A stretch of 64,000 nt of DNA from assembly GCF_016722765.1 (NCBI RefSeq), contig NZ_JAEQND010000004.1:124001-188000 (forward strand), in the 5' to 3' direction. Both the position numbers and the translations under genes were made by a program. Below the pieces are notes generated by a model that had not been told where the DNA came from, did no database searches, and saw only the letters and a list, made by a program, of their open reading frames with translations. Below are positions 16,431 to 27,081 of this stretch, piece after piece. The stretch comes from Ramlibacter alkalitolerans (GTDB lineage Bacteria; Pseudomonadota; Gammaproteobacteria; Burkholderiales; Burkholderiaceae_C). Every line of letters starts with the position of its first letter. Position 1 is the stretch's first letter.

Positions 16431-16826
16431 TCAGGCGCCTGCCATCTTCGGCTGCAGCATGCTGAGCCGGTTGCGTTCGGTGTCGTAGAACGCGACGTAG
16501 AGGCCGACGCCGGGGATCTCCATCGGCTCGCCCAGCACTTCACCGCCGGCCTCCTTCACCTTGCGCGAGGAGGCCGCGATGTCCTGCACCGCCACCACCA
16601 CCGAAGGGTGCTGCCCCGGCATGTCCGCCTGGCGCGGGAAGAAGCCCCCGTTGATGGCGCCGCGCTTGCCTTGCGGCGGGCCGTCCTGGTCGGCCGTGGT
16701 CGCCAGCACGTAGTTGCCCATCTCGGCGCCCATCATCTGCAGCTGCCAGCCGAAGGCCTCCTGGTAGAAGCGGGCGATGCGCTCGCGGTCGTCGTACGGC
16801 ATTTCGAAGTGCACTACCGGGTCCAT
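16431..16826 (-). CDS. VOC (glyoxalase/bleomycin-resistance) family protein, 131 aa
   Basis: The product has the two beta-alpha-beta-beta-beta units of a vicinal-oxygen-chelate protein in a single 131-residue chain: an opening VVHFEMPYDD strand, helix RIARFYQEAFGWQ, and a second half ending GLYVAFYDTERNRLSMLQP. Metal-ligand candidates are His6 and the glutamate in the final strand. VOC proteins of this type are often of unknown substrate. It begins 18 bases after a GFA-family gene on the same strand, suggesting a two-gene unit that may handle small reactive compounds; this is inference. Confidence 0.82.
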   Translation of the reverse strand: MDPVVHFEMPYDDRERIARFYQEAFGWQLQMMGAEMGNYVLATTADQDGPPQGKRGAINGGFFPRQADMPGQHPSVVVAVQDIAASSRKVKEAGGEVLGEPMEIPGVGLYVAFYDTERNRLSMLQPKMAGA

Positions 16827-16843
16827 CGTTCACTCCTTGCGTC

Positions 16844-17191
16844 TCAGGCCGCGCGACCGTCGTAGTGCTTCACGGGCACGCTCTCGAGGTCGAAGTCCTC
16901 CAGCGTGCGCAGGTTGATCGCGGCCATCTTCGCCCCGCCCGGCGCCACGCCTTCCGCATACGGATGGATGCCGCAGGTGGGGCAGAAGCGGTGGTTGATC
17001 ACGTGCTTGTTGAACACATAGGTGGAAGCCGCGTCCTCGGGCGTGAGCAGGCGCAGCTTGTCGCGCGGCACGAACCACAGCAGCGAGCCCTTGCGCGAGC
17101 AGATCGAGCAGTTGCAGGCCAGCGCGCTGTCGACCTCTCCCTCCACTTCGTAGCGGATGCGGCCGCAGTGGCAGCTGCCATGGTGAATCAT
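16844..17191 (-). CDS. GFA family zinc protein, 115 aa
   Basis: The cysteine pattern of the GFA (glutathione-dependent formaldehyde-activating enzyme-like) family is complete: GSCHCG near residues 6-11, ACNCSICSRKG (25-35) and FCPTCGIHPY (69-78), binding two zinc ions. These proteins are cytosolic. Despite the family name, most are not proven to act on formaldehyde. The stop is 18 bases from the downstream VOC gene. Confidence 0.88.
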   Translation of the reverse strand: MIHHGSCHCGRIRYEVEGEVDSALACNCSICSRKGSLLWFVPRDKLRLLTPEDAASTYVFNKHVINHRFCPTCGIHPYAEGVAPGGAKMAAINLRTLEDFDLESVPVKHYDGRAA

Positions 17192-17327
17192 CGGGATCTC
17201 CGCAGGTTGGCCGGGCGAACTTTGTAGAGCGCGCCGGGCGGCATGTCAAGGAAGCACCATTGCCGCGCTTGCGCAGCGGTGCTAGCCTCCCGCGGCGCTT
17301 TTCCCCCAACCACAACGAGGATCCCCC

Positions 17328-17849
17328 ATGCGCACCACCCCTTCCATTGCATCCCTGATCGCCGGCCTGATGCTGGCTGGCACTGCCGGTCTCGCCACGG
17401 CGCAGCCGGCAGCGGCCCCCGCCGCAGCGCCCTCGGTGCCCCAGTACGGCAACAACGTCAACCACGACCAGGCGCGCCGGGCGATTGCCGGCGCGCTGGC
17501 CGAAGCACGCCGCATCAACGTGCCGATGGCCATCGCCGTGGTCGACACGGCGGGTAAGCTGGTCGCCTTCGAGAAGATGGACAACACGCAGACGGCCAGC
17601 ATCGACGTGGCGCAGGACAAGGCGGTTTCCGCCGCCATGTACCGGCGGCCGACCAAGGCCTTCCAGGACGGCCTGGCCGCCGGCGGCGCCGGCCTGCGCA
17701 TCCTGACGCTGCGCCACGCGAGCGCCGTCGAAGGCGGCATCCCGCTGATGGAGGGCGGCCGCATCATCGGCGCGATCGGCGTCTCCGGCGGCTCGGCGGA
17801 GCAGGACGGCGTGGTCGCGGCCGGCGGCGTCGCGGGCCTGACGCGCTGA
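17328..17849 (+). CDS. periplasmic GlcG/HbpS-family heme-binding-like protein, 173 aa
   Basis: A signal peptide (residues 1-26) precedes an Ala/Pro linker and the GlcG/HbpS domain: helix RRAIAGALAEARRINVPMAI, strand AVVDTAGKLVAFEKMD, a helix with KAVSAAMYRRPT, and the closing GGIPLMEGGRIIGAIGVSGG. Some members bind heme or cobalamin; others have no known ligand. The leader is followed by an Ala/Pro-rich stretch of variable length. The gene stands alone between convergent genes. Confidence 0.85.
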   Translation: MRTTPSIASLIAGLMLAGTAGLATAQPAAAPAAAPSVPQYGNNVNHDQARRAIAGALAEARRINVPMAIAVVDTAGKLVAFEKMDNTQTASIDVAQDKAVSAAMYRRPTKAFQDGLAAGGAGLRILTLRHASAVEGGIPLMEGGRIIGAIGVSGGSAEQDGVVAAGGVAGLTR

Positions 17850-17871
17850 TCACCCCTGGGCGGCCGCGCAC

Positions 17872-19038
17872 TCAGCGTCCGCCGCCCAGCCCCATGGAGC
17901 GCGAGATCACTTCCTTCATGATCTCGTTGGTGCCGCCGTAGATGCGCTGCACGCGGGCGTCCGCATACGCGCGGGTGATGGCCACTTCCCACATGAAGCC
18001 GTAGCCGCCGTGCAGTTGCACGCACTCGTCCATCACCTTGCATTGCAGGTCGGTGGTCCAGTACTTGGCCATGCTCGCGGTCGCGGTGTCCAGCTTGTCG
18101 TGCAATACCAGCTCGAGGCAGCGGTCGACGAACACGCGCGCCACCTGCACCTCCGTCTGCAGCTCCGCGAGCTTGTAGCGGGTGTTCTGGAAACCGGCGA
18201 GCGACTGGCCGAACACGCGCCTGTCCTTCACGTACTGCAGCGTCCAGGCGATGGCCGCTTCCGACGCAGCGACGGCGGTCACCGCGATCTGCATGCGCTC
18301 CCACGGCAGCTGCTCCATCAGGCAGACGAAGCCGCGGTTCTCCAGCGCAGGGCCGCCCAGCAGGTTCTCCGCCGGCACGCGCACGTTGTCGAAGAACAGC
18401 TCCGACGTATCCTGCGCCTTCAGGCCCAGCTTCTTCAGGCGCTGGCCCTTCTCGAAACCCTGCATGCCGCGCTCCACCACGAGCAGGCTCGTGCCCTTGG
18501 CGCCGGCGGCGGGATCGGTCTTCGCGACGACGATCACCAGGTCCGCGTGCCAGCCGTTGGTGATGAAGGTCTTGCTTCCATTGAGCAGGTAGCTGCCGTC
18601 GCCCTGCCGGATCGCAGTGCTCTGGATGCCCTGGAGGTCGCTGCCGGCGGCGGGCTCGCTCATCGCGATGGCGCCGACCATGTCGCCGCTGGCCAGCCGC
18701 GGCAGCCAGCGCTGCTTCTGCTCCTCGCTGCCGTAGTGCAGCACGTACGGCGCCACGATCTCGTTGTGCAGCCCGAAGCCCACGCCGGTGAAGCCGCCGC
18801 GGGCCAGCTCCTCCATCTGCACCACGGAATACAGCTTGTCGGCGCCGGCACCGCCGTAGGCCTCCGGCATGGTCGGACACAGATAGCCGTTGGCGCCGGC
18901 CTGCTGCCACAGCGCGCGGTCCACGTAGCCCTGCTCCTCCCATTGGGCATGGAAAGGCGCGACCTGCCTGTCGACGAAGCGGCGGAAGGCGTCGCGAAAG
19001 GCCTCGTGCTCGCTGGAAAAAAGGGTGCGTTCGATCAT
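17872..19038 (-). CDS. acyl-CoA dehydrogenase, 388 aa
   Basis: A full-length soluble flavoenzyme that oxidises acyl-CoA to enoyl-CoA, passing electrons to ETF. Family landmarks are the FAD-side segment AIAMSEPAAGSDL near residue 125, the FITNGW block (about 158), the C-terminal signature beginning QLHGGYGFMWE and YGGTNEIMKE, where Glu372 is the catalytic-base position of the short/medium-chain type. It lies 64 bases downstream of the DUF6351 lipoprotein gene in the same direction. With the thiolase-fadJ pair beyond, it makes a lipid or aliphatic-acid degradation neighbourhood. Chain-length preference cannot be told. Confidence 0.93.
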   Translation of the reverse strand: MIERTLFSSEHEAFRDAFRRFVDRQVAPFHAQWEEQGYVDRALWQQAGANGYLCPTMPEAYGGAGADKLYSVVQMEELARGGFTGVGFGLHNEIVAPYVLHYGSEEQKQRWLPRLASGDMVGAIAMSEPAAGSDLQGIQSTAIRQGDGSYLLNGSKTFITNGWHADLVIVVAKTDPAAGAKGTSLLVVERGMQGFEKGQRLKKLGLKAQDTSELFFDNVRVPAENLLGGPALENRGFVCLMEQLPWERMQIAVTAVAASEAAIAWTLQYVKDRRVFGQSLAGFQNTRYKLAELQTEVQVARVFVDRCLELVLHDKLDTATASMAKYWTTDLQCKVMDECVQLHGGYGFMWEVAITRAYADARVQRIYGGTNEIMKEVISRSMGLGGGR

Positions 19039-19102
19039 GGCGAAAGTGGCGGCACCCGCCGCGGCCGGCGCCGGGGCGGGTGCCTTGGGTTGGAACCCTA
19101 CT

Positions 19103-21601
19103 TTACTTGCGGCGCGAGGCCGGCGCTTCCGGCAGCGCGCGCCCGCCGGGCCCGGCGCTGAAGGTCAGCGGACTCTCGGCGAACTGCTGGCCGATGCCCC
19201 GCTTGCTCCAGTCGCACACGCCGGTCGAGAACACGTCCTGCAGCCGCGTCCACTGGCCTTCGGTGAAGGCGATGCCGCCGTGGTCGTCGCGGTCCAGCGG
19301 CTTGAGGCGGCACTTCAGCACGTCCTCGGCGCGCGGGCCGCCCGCCACCTGGCGCGGCGAGGCCGCCGGCCGCAGGAAAGGATCGGCGTCGCACACGGCG
19401 AAGTCGAACACCTTGGTCTGGGTGGCGTCGCCGGGGATCAGGCAGAAGTCGCGCGTGTTCGCCGGCCGCGCGTCGCGCACCTTGCCTTCGATCGGCTTGC
19501 CGCGCCGGTCCGCGACCAGCGTGGTGAGCCACTGGTCCATGGCGTCCAGGCCGTCGAGGAACATGGTGCCGGGCGGCGTGAGGCCGGTGCTGGCGAAGCG
19601 CCACAGCGCCTGGTTGCCGGCGTCTCCCGCCTCGCGCGTGATGCGCTCGCGCACGGCGAAGCTGTACCACTGGTGGTGGATCGGGATCGGATTCACACCG
19701 GCAACCTGCCCGGGCGGCACGTTGATGTTGGAGTCGTCCCAGCCGCGCATGTCGATGATGGGAGTCTTCGCCAGCTGGCGGCCCGAGGCCACGATGCCGG
19801 CGCGGTACGCGGTCTGCAGGGCCGCGCCGTCGGCGACGCTGCGCGCAGCCCGCGGCGTCGAGTCGCGGTCGCTGCCGCCCACCGCCTCGTTCACCGCGAC
19901 GAACTCCTCGGGCGTGATCGCACCGGAGAGCAGCGCCTTCAGGCCGTACTGCACGCCCTCGTTGTCGCGCGTGTCGTTCGCCGCCACGCCGCCCGGCGCC
20001 TTGCCCCAGATCGACTCGGCCCACGACCACGCGTTGCAGCGCGGCAGGCCGGCGGTTTCCAACGGGCGTGCGGGGTCGTACACCGCGCTGTTCGGCAACT
20101 CGCAGTTGTTGGTCGGCGCGCCCAGCGGGATCACCAGGCCGGCCGCGTTGGCGACGACGCGCTGCACGTACACCCCCGCCTTGCCGTTGCTGCCGAAGGC
20201 ATTGAACCAGGCATGGCAGCCGGAGGGATCGGGGTGGCCGTTGATGGCCGCCTTCTTGGCGTCGACCACCGACTGCGGCAGGCCGGCCCACAGCGGCGTG
20301 GCGCGCAGCTTCTGGTAGGCCTCCACCAGCAGCGTGCAGTCGCCGACCTCCATCGAGGTGGTCTCCGAGTCGGGGTAGGTGCAGGTGGTGATCACGCCAT
20401 CGAGCAGGCCGGGCGCGATGGACGCGTTCATGTTCGAGTTGATCGAGCCGCCCGAGCAGCCGGTGCCCAGCGTGTACTTCACGCGCCCGTAGGTGTCGAT
20501 GATGTGCTCCTTCATCATCATCACCGTCTCGCTCATCATGACGCGGTTGGAGTTGCGCGAGGAGTCGGTCATGCTGTTCTGCACGACCAGGTAGCCGCGG
20601 CGCAGCTGCTCCTCCAGCCCCGTCCAGTTGATGGTGGAACGGGCTTGGCGGCGCGGCTGGCCGGTGCTCACGCCGAAGGAGTAGTAGACCTTCTCGTTCC
20701 AGGCCTTCTGCGGCGCGACCGCGCTCCACGGCTTCGCCGGGTCGAACAGGACGGCGATGTCGTAGATGCCGCGGTTCATGGTGCCGCGCTCCAGGCGCAC
20801 GACGAAGGGCACCGTGACGCCGGCATCCGTCGTCGCCATTGCGGCATCGGACGGCGGCCTGGCGGGGTCGTACGGCTTCCAGCAGGGGTTGGCCGGCGGC
20901 GTGGGCGCGCCGGGGATCACGCCCGTCACGCCATTGCTGTTCCACACCGGGTCGGGCAGCCCCAGCGAGCACTGGCCGGGACCGTTGCCGGCGGCGGCGG
21001 TGGTGCGGTAGTACAGCTTGAATTCGCTGGGGATCGTGCAGTTGGCATCCGGCTGCCCCGCCAGGCCGCTGCCGTTGCTGGCCGGGACCTGGCCGTTGGC
21101 CGGCCGCGGCGTGGGCGTGGCGCAGTAGAACGGCGTGATCTGGGGACCGGACAGCACGGGGCCGCTGCGGGGCGCGTTGGTGACCACCAGGCGCGCGCCG
21201 GGGCCGCCGCGGACGGTGGCTTCGACCACGTTGTCGCCGTTCGCGAGGCCGGTGACCAGGCCGATCACGCGATCGTCACTGCTGCGCCCGAAGGCTCCCG
21301 TGACGTCGCGGCCGTTGACCGTCACCTTCAGCACGCCGGACGTGAGCGTGCCGGGCGGCGCCTGCACCTCCAGCAGCGCGTCGCCGTCGCTGACCAGGTC
21401 GGCGCGGTTGGAGAGGGTGCGGATCTCGAACGGCCCTTCGTTGCCGCCGCGGCCCTGCAAGGATTGCGCGGTGGCGACGGGGCCTGCTGGTGTGGCGGGA
21501 TCGCCGCCGCCGCAGGAAGCCAGGGTGGCGCAGGCGAGCGCGATGAGCGCGAGGCGGCCGGTGGCATGCGGCAGCCGCAGCCGGTGCAAGCTGGATGGCA
21601 A
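19103..21601 (-). CDS. DUF6351 lipoprotein, predicted alpha/beta hydrolase, 832 aa
   Basis: The first 30 residues are a lipoprotein signal ending in LASC, with Cys30 as the lipidated residue followed by Gly-Gly-Gly. The rest matches the large DUF6351 family. At 381-385 it reads GCSGG, a nucleophile-elbow pattern (Ser383) embedded in TLGTGCSGGSINSN, resembling tannase-like hydrolases; several cysteines could form disulfides. A hydrolase acting outside the inner membrane is therefore likely, but the substrate is unknown. The downstream acyl-CoA dehydrogenase and divergent thiolase-fadJ genes suggest its product feeds acyl-CoA oxidation; this is inference. Confidence 0.8.
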   Translation of the reverse strand: MPSSLHRLRLPHATGRLALIALACATLASCGGGDPATPAGPVATAQSLQGRGGNEGPFEIRTLSNRADLVSDGDALLEVQAPPGTLTSGVLKVTVNGRDVTGAFGRSSDDRVIGLVTGLANGDNVVEATVRGGPGARLVVTNAPRSGPVLSGPQITPFYCATPTPRPANGQVPASNGSGLAGQPDANCTIPSEFKLYYRTTAAAGNGPGQCSLGLPDPVWNSNGVTGVIPGAPTPPANPCWKPYDPARPPSDAAMATTDAGVTVPFVVRLERGTMNRGIYDIAVLFDPAKPWSAVAPQKAWNEKVYYSFGVSTGQPRRQARSTINWTGLEEQLRRGYLVVQNSMTDSSRNSNRVMMSETVMMMKEHIIDTYGRVKYTLGTGCSGGSINSNMNASIAPGLLDGVITTCTYPDSETTSMEVGDCTLLVEAYQKLRATPLWAGLPQSVVDAKKAAINGHPDPSGCHAWFNAFGSNGKAGVYVQRVVANAAGLVIPLGAPTNNCELPNSAVYDPARPLETAGLPRCNAWSWAESIWGKAPGGVAANDTRDNEGVQYGLKALLSGAITPEEFVAVNEAVGGSDRDSTPRAARSVADGAALQTAYRAGIVASGRQLAKTPIIDMRGWDDSNINVPPGQVAGVNPIPIHHQWYSFAVRERITREAGDAGNQALWRFASTGLTPPGTMFLDGLDAMDQWLTTLVADRRGKPIEGKVRDARPANTRDFCLIPGDATQTKVFDFAVCDADPFLRPAASPRQVAGGPRAEDVLKCRLKPLDRDDHGGIAFTEGQWTRLQDVFSTGVCDWSKRGIGQQFAESPLTFSAGPGGRALPEAPASRRK

Positions 21602-21746
21602 GGTTGTCTCCTTGTGTCGTTGGGGCGGCCTGGTCTCTGGTGGCCAGGCTCGGCGTGCAATCTAGGCCCGGGCGCGTCCGCCATCCTTGAGGGATTCCCC
21701 GACTCGGTCACGTGCGCGACACGCGCTGCCCTGCCGCGGCGCTGCC

Positions 21747-21752
21747 TATACT
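21747..21752 (+). promoter_or_regulatory. candidate -10 element (TATACT) for thiolase-fadJ
   Basis: TATACT lies 30 bases before the thiolase ATG at 21783, which has its own GGAG ribosome site, so a short leader of about 24 bases is expected. No strong -35 is seen at the standard spacing. Confidence 0.45.
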
Positions 21753-21782
21753 GCCCTCGCCATCGAACGACCGGAGATCCGC

Positions 21783-22987
<1,205 letters not shown>

Positions 22988-22988
<1 letters not shown>

Positions 22989-25135
22989 TGCAGACCATCC
23001 GCTACGAACTGGCCGGGGGCATCGCCACCCTCACGCTCGACGAGCCCGGCTCGCCGGTCAACACCATGTGCGAGCAGTGGCAGCAGGACCTGGGTGCCGC
23101 GGTGCAGCAGGTGCTGGCCGACCGCGGCGCGATCCGCGGCATCGTGCTGGCCTCCGCCAAGAGCACCTTCTTTGCCGGCGCCGACCTCAAGGCCACGATG
23201 CGCCTGCAGCCGCAGGACGGGCAGCGCGTGTTCCGCGAGATCGAGCAGGTGAAGAAGAACTTCCGCACGCTGGAGACGCTCGGCGTGCCGGTGGTTGCCT
23301 GCCTGAACGGCTCCGCCCTGGGCGGCGGCTGGGAAGTGGCGCTGGTGGCCCACCATCGCGTCGCGGTGGACTCGCCGAAGATCCAGTTCGGCCTGCCGGA
23401 GATCACGCTGGGGCTGATCCCCGGCGCCTCGGGCATCACCAAGATGACGCGGCTGCTGGGCCTCATGGGCGCGCAGCCCTCCATCCTGGAAAGCAGGCTG
23501 TTCTCGCCGCGTGAGGCGCTGGAGCTGGGCCTCGTGCACGAACTCGTCCCCGACGCCGCGGCCCTGCGCCCGGCGGCACTGGCCTGGATCGAACAGCATC
23601 CGCAGGCGCAGCAGCCCTGGGATGCGAAGGACTACCGCATGCCGGGCGGCACACCGTCCAACCCGAAGATCGCCGGCATGCTCGCGGTTGCACCCGCGGC
23701 GCTGAAGCAGAAGACGCGCGGGCTCTATCCGGCGCCCGAATACGCGCTGGCCGCCATGGTGGAAGGCGCGCAGGTCGATTTCGACACCGCGCTGCGCATC
23801 GAGTCGCGCTACCTCGCGAAGCTGATCGTGTCGCCGGTGGCGAAGAACATGATCAACACCTTCTTCTTCAACCTCAACGCGATCAAGGCCGGCCAGTCGC
23901 GCCCGCGCTGGGAGGGCCGCTTCGTGCCGCGCAAGGTGGGCATCCTCGGCGCCGGCATGATGGGCGGCGGCATCGCCTACGCCCAGGCCAGCCGCGGCAT
24001 CGCCACCGTGCTGCGCGACGTGTCGCTGGTCAAGGCGGAAGCGGGCAAGGCCTACAGCCTGAAGATCACGCAGCCGCGCGTGGCCAAGGGCCGCATGGGC
24101 GCCGAAGAACAGCAGGCGCTGCTGGCGCGCATCACGCCGACGGAATCGCTGAAGGACCTGCAGGACTGCGACCTGGTCATCGAGGCCGTGTACGAGAACC
24201 GCGAGCTGAAGGCGCGCGTGACGAAGGAAGCCGAGCCCCTGCTCGCGCCCGACGGCTTCTTCGCCAGCAACACCTCGACGCTGCCGATCACCGGGCTGGC
24301 CCGCGCCAGCGCGCGGCCGCAGAAGTTCGTCGGCATCCATTTCTTCAGCCCCGTCGACAGGATGAAGCTGGTGGAGATCATCCGCGGCCAGGCCACCGAC
24401 GACGAGACGGTGGCGCGCGCCTACGACTACGTGCAGGCGCTGGGCAAGATCCCCATCGTGGTGAACGATGCCCGCGGCTTCTTCACCAGCCGCGTGTTCG
24501 GCACCTTCGTCATGGAAGGCGCGGCGATGGTCGGCGAAGGCATCCCGGCGCCGGTGGTGGAGCAGGCCGGGATCCAGGCCGGCATGCCGGTCGGTCCGCT
24601 GGCGGTGCTGGACGAGACGGCGCTCTCGCTGTCCGTGCACGTGCTGGACCAGACCCGCGCCGACTATCGCGCGGACGGCAAGACCTACATCGCGAGCGCT
24701 GGCGAGCTGCTGGTGGAGCGCATGGTCAAGGAGTTCGACCGCAACGGGCGCGCGGCCGGCGGCGGCTTCTACGAGTACCCGCAGGAGCCCGGCGTGCGCA
24801 AGTTCCTGTGGCCGGAGCTGAAGAACCTGTTCGAGCAGCCCGGCACCGCCTGGGACCTGCAGGACCTGAAGGACCGGCTGCTCTATCGCCAGTCGGTCGA
24901 GACGGCGCGCTGCCTGGCCGAAGGCGTGCTGACCAGCGTGCACGACGCCAACGTCGGGTCGATCTTCGGCATCGGCTTTCCGGGCTGGACCGGCGGCGCG
25001 CTGCAGTTCATCTACGGGATGGGATTGAACGCGTTCCTGGCGCGGGCAGGCGAGCTCGCCGCGAAACATGGGCCCGGGTTCGTGGTGGGACCGGAAGTCG
25101 CGGACGCCCTGCGCCGCTTCGAGCCGCATGGGTAG
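22988..25135 (+). CDS. fadJ: 3-hydroxyacyl-CoA dehydrogenase/enoyl-CoA hydratase (FadJ/FadB-like), 715 aa
   Basis: This is the multifunctional beta-oxidation subunit. Residues about 1-200 are a crotonase (hydratase) domain with GGGWEVALVAHHRV. A linker is followed by a Rossmann NAD-binding domain starting VGILGAGMMGGGIAYA near 317. The C-terminal dehydrogenase domains include FVGIHFFSPVDRMKLVEII. It works with the thiolase encoded just upstream. The stop codon TAG (25133-25135) lies inside the GTAGGCTGGCGG end of a family-B palindromic repeat, so the repeat defines the protein's C-terminus here. Confidence 0.94.
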
Positions 25136-25200
25136 GCTGGCGGTGAGCCGCGCCAGCACGCGAACCCCGGCACTTGCGCGCTGATCGCTGGGGTTCGGCC
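25132..25200. repeat. family-B palindromic repeat, right end missing
   Basis: It opens with GTAGGCTGGCGGTGAGCCGCG and contains the inner GAACCCC..GGGGTTC stem, as in the complete copies at 49105 and 59818. The closing GCCAGCCTAC arm is absent. It overlaps the fadJ stop codon. Confidence 0.8.
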
Positions 25201-25212
25201 GGCGATCGTTGA

Positions 25213-25234
25213 CTCCGGCAATCATTTGCCGGAG
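25213..25234. promoter_or_regulatory. perfect palindrome, candidate operator of the MarR-GNAT gene
   Basis: CTCCGGCAA and TTGCCGGAG form perfect nine-base arms around TCAT, ten bases before the ATG at 25245. The right arm includes the GGAG ribosome site. Position, size and symmetry suit a MarR-type dimer binding site; there is no T-run, which argues against a terminator. A second copy in the window was not seen. Confidence 0.5.
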
Positions 25235-25244
25235 ACTCTTGCCC

Positions 25245-26180
25245 ATGCCCAGCTCCCCCGGCCGCGTCGCCAGGTCGCACGTGAAAGCCGTGCGCGCGTT
25301 CAACCGCTTCTACACCCAGCGCATCGGCATCCTCAGGCGCTACCTCGACTCCGACTTCACGCTCACCGAGGTGCGCGTGCTGTACGAACTCGCGCACCGG
25401 CCGCCGCTCACGGCGCGCGAGCTGGTGCGCGACCTCGAGCTCGATCCCGGCTACCTGAGCCGGATCCTGCGCCGCTTCGAGCATGCCGGCTGGCTGGCCC
25501 GCGAGACGGCCGCGCACGACGCCCGGCAGAACCTGCTGCGGCTCACCGAGGCCGGCTACGCCACCTTCGCGCCGCTGCAGCAGAAGTCGCGCGACGAGGC
25601 CGCGGCGCTGCTGGCCGCGGTGCCGCCGGCGGCGCGCCCGCGCCTGATCGAGGCCATGCAGACGGTGCACCGGCTGCTCGAGGCTCCTGCTGCCGCCGGA
25701 CGCCGCATCGTGCTGCGCGATCCGCGGCCCGGCGACCTGGGCTGGGTGGTGCAGCTGCATGGCGAGCTCTATGCGCGCGAGTACGGCTTCGACGCGCAGT
25801 TCGAGGCGCTGGTGGCCGACGTCGCGGCGAAGTACCTGCGCGACTTCGACCCCGCATGGGAAAAGGGCTGGATCGCCGAGGTCGACGGCGAGCGCGCCGG
25901 CAGCGTGTTCCTGGTGCGCAAGTCGGCGACGGTGGCGAAGCTGCGCCTGCTCGTGCTGCTTCCGCAGGCGCGGGGCCTCGGCCTCGGCGGGCGGCTGACC
26001 GACGAATGCATCGCCTTCGCCCGCGCCAGGGGCTACCGCAAGGTGGTGCTGTGGACGCAGAGCATCCTCACCGCGGCCCGCCACATCTACGCGAGCCGCG
26101 GCTTCGTGCTCAAGGAAAGCCAGCCCTACACGGCCTTCGGCCACGCGCTGGTCGCCGAAACCTGGGAGCTGAAGCTCTGA
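25245..26180 (+). CDS. MarR-type regulator fused to GNAT acetyltransferase, 311 aa
   Basis: Residues about 5-140 are a MarR winged helix with LTAREL and the recognition helix DPGYLSRILRRFEHAGWL. Residues about 150-311 are a GNAT domain with the acetyl-CoA loop region LPQARGLGLGGRLTDE. Such fusions are known in proteobacteria, but their acetyl acceptor is unknown. ATG 25245 is chosen; a TTG 36 bases upstream would also be in frame. It overlaps the downstream exporter gene by four bases, so the regulator probably controls that exporter and itself, perhaps through the palindrome at 25213. Confidence 0.9.
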   Translation: MPSSPGRVARSHVKAVRAFNRFYTQRIGILRRYLDSDFTLTEVRVLYELAHRPPLTARELVRDLELDPGYLSRILRRFEHAGWLARETAAHDARQNLLRLTEAGYATFAPLQQKSRDEAAALLAAVPPAARPRLIEAMQTVHRLLEAPAAAGRRIVLRDPRPGDLGWVVQLHGELYAREYGFDAQFEALVADVAAKYLRDFDPAWEKGWIAEVDGERAGSVFLVRKSATVAKLRLLVLLPQARGLGLGGRLTDECIAFARARGYRKVVLWTQSILTAARHIYASRGFVLKESQPYTAFGHALVAETWELKL

Positions 26181-27073
26181 ACCGGGCCCTGTTCGCCGCG
26201 GCAGGGTCCAGCGTGCTGGTGGGCGCGGCGATCGTCGCCTCGCGCTCGGTGGTGGCGGAAGTGCCGCCGCTCACCCTCGCGCTCCTTCGGTATGCGGTGG
26301 GTTTCCTGTGCCTGCTGCCGTTCGCGCTGGCGGCGCTGCGCGGCACGCGCACCCTGCCCCCGCCGCGCGACCTGTGGGCGATGGCCGCCCTCGGGACGGG
26401 CCAGTTCGCCATCCTGATCGCGCTCCTGAACTGGGGCCTGCAGTCCGTGGCCGCCGCGCCGGCGGCGCTGATCTTCAGCCTGTTTCCGCTGGTCACGCTG
26501 CTGCTCGGTGCCGCGCTGCGCAGCGAGCGGATCACGGCGCGGCTGCTGGCTGGCGTGCTGCTTTCCATCGCCGGCGTGGCGCTGGCACTGGCGCCCAAGC
26601 TGCAGGGCGCGGGTCGCGGCAGCTGGGGGGGCGAGCTGGCCGTGTTCGCATCGGCCTGCGTCGGCGCCCTGTGCAGCGTGCTGTACCGGCCTTACCTGCA
26701 ACGCTATCCGACGGTGCCGGTGTCGGCCTTCGCGATGCTCGTCTCGGTGCTGTCGCTGGCCGCGGCGGCGCTGTCCGAAGCGTGGCCGTGGCGCGTGCTG
26801 GCCCTGAGCGGCGCGGCGTGGGGCGTGGTGGCTTTCATCGGGCTGGCGAGCGGCGTGGGCTATTTCTGGTGGCTGCATGCGCTCAAGCACGAGCCGGCCA
26901 CCCGCGTCACCGTGTTCCTGGCGCTCAACCCGGTGACGGCCGCGGTGCTCGGGTGGGCGCTGCTGGGCGAGCCGCTGGCGCCGCAGCTGCTCGGGGCCCT
27001 GGCGCTGATCGCCGCCGGCCTGTGGCTCGCCACAAGACCCGCGAAGCCAGGAGGACTGGCGTCCCCGCGATAA
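26177..27073 (+). CDS. EamA/DMT-family exporter, 298 aa, probable CTG start
   Basis: The protein is almost wholly hydrophobic, with about ten membrane helices in two EamA repeats, as in drug/metabolite exporters. No ATG opens the frame. CTG at 26177 has GGGAG at 26165-26169, seven bases upstream, overlaps the preceding TGA (CTGA), and gives a normal family N-terminus; GTG at 26213 is the alternative but would cut into the first helix. It is cotranscribed with the MarR-GNAT regulator, which hints at export of a metabolite or toxic compound. Confidence 0.85.
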   Translation: MNRALFAAAGSSVLVGAAIVASRSVVAEVPPLTLALLRYAVGFLCLLPFALAALRGTRTLPPPRDLWAMAALGTGQFAILIALLNWGLQSVAAAPAALIFSLFPLVTLLLGAALRSERITARLLAGVLLSIAGVALALAPKLQGAGRGSWGGELAVFASACVGALCSVLYRPYLQRYPTVPVSAFAMLVSVLSLAAAALSEAWPWRVLALSGAAWGVVAFIGLASGVGYFWWLHALKHEPATRVTVFLALNPVTAAVLGWALLGEPLAPQLLGALALIAAGLWLATRPAKPGGLASPR

Positions 27074-27081
27074 TCGCGGAA

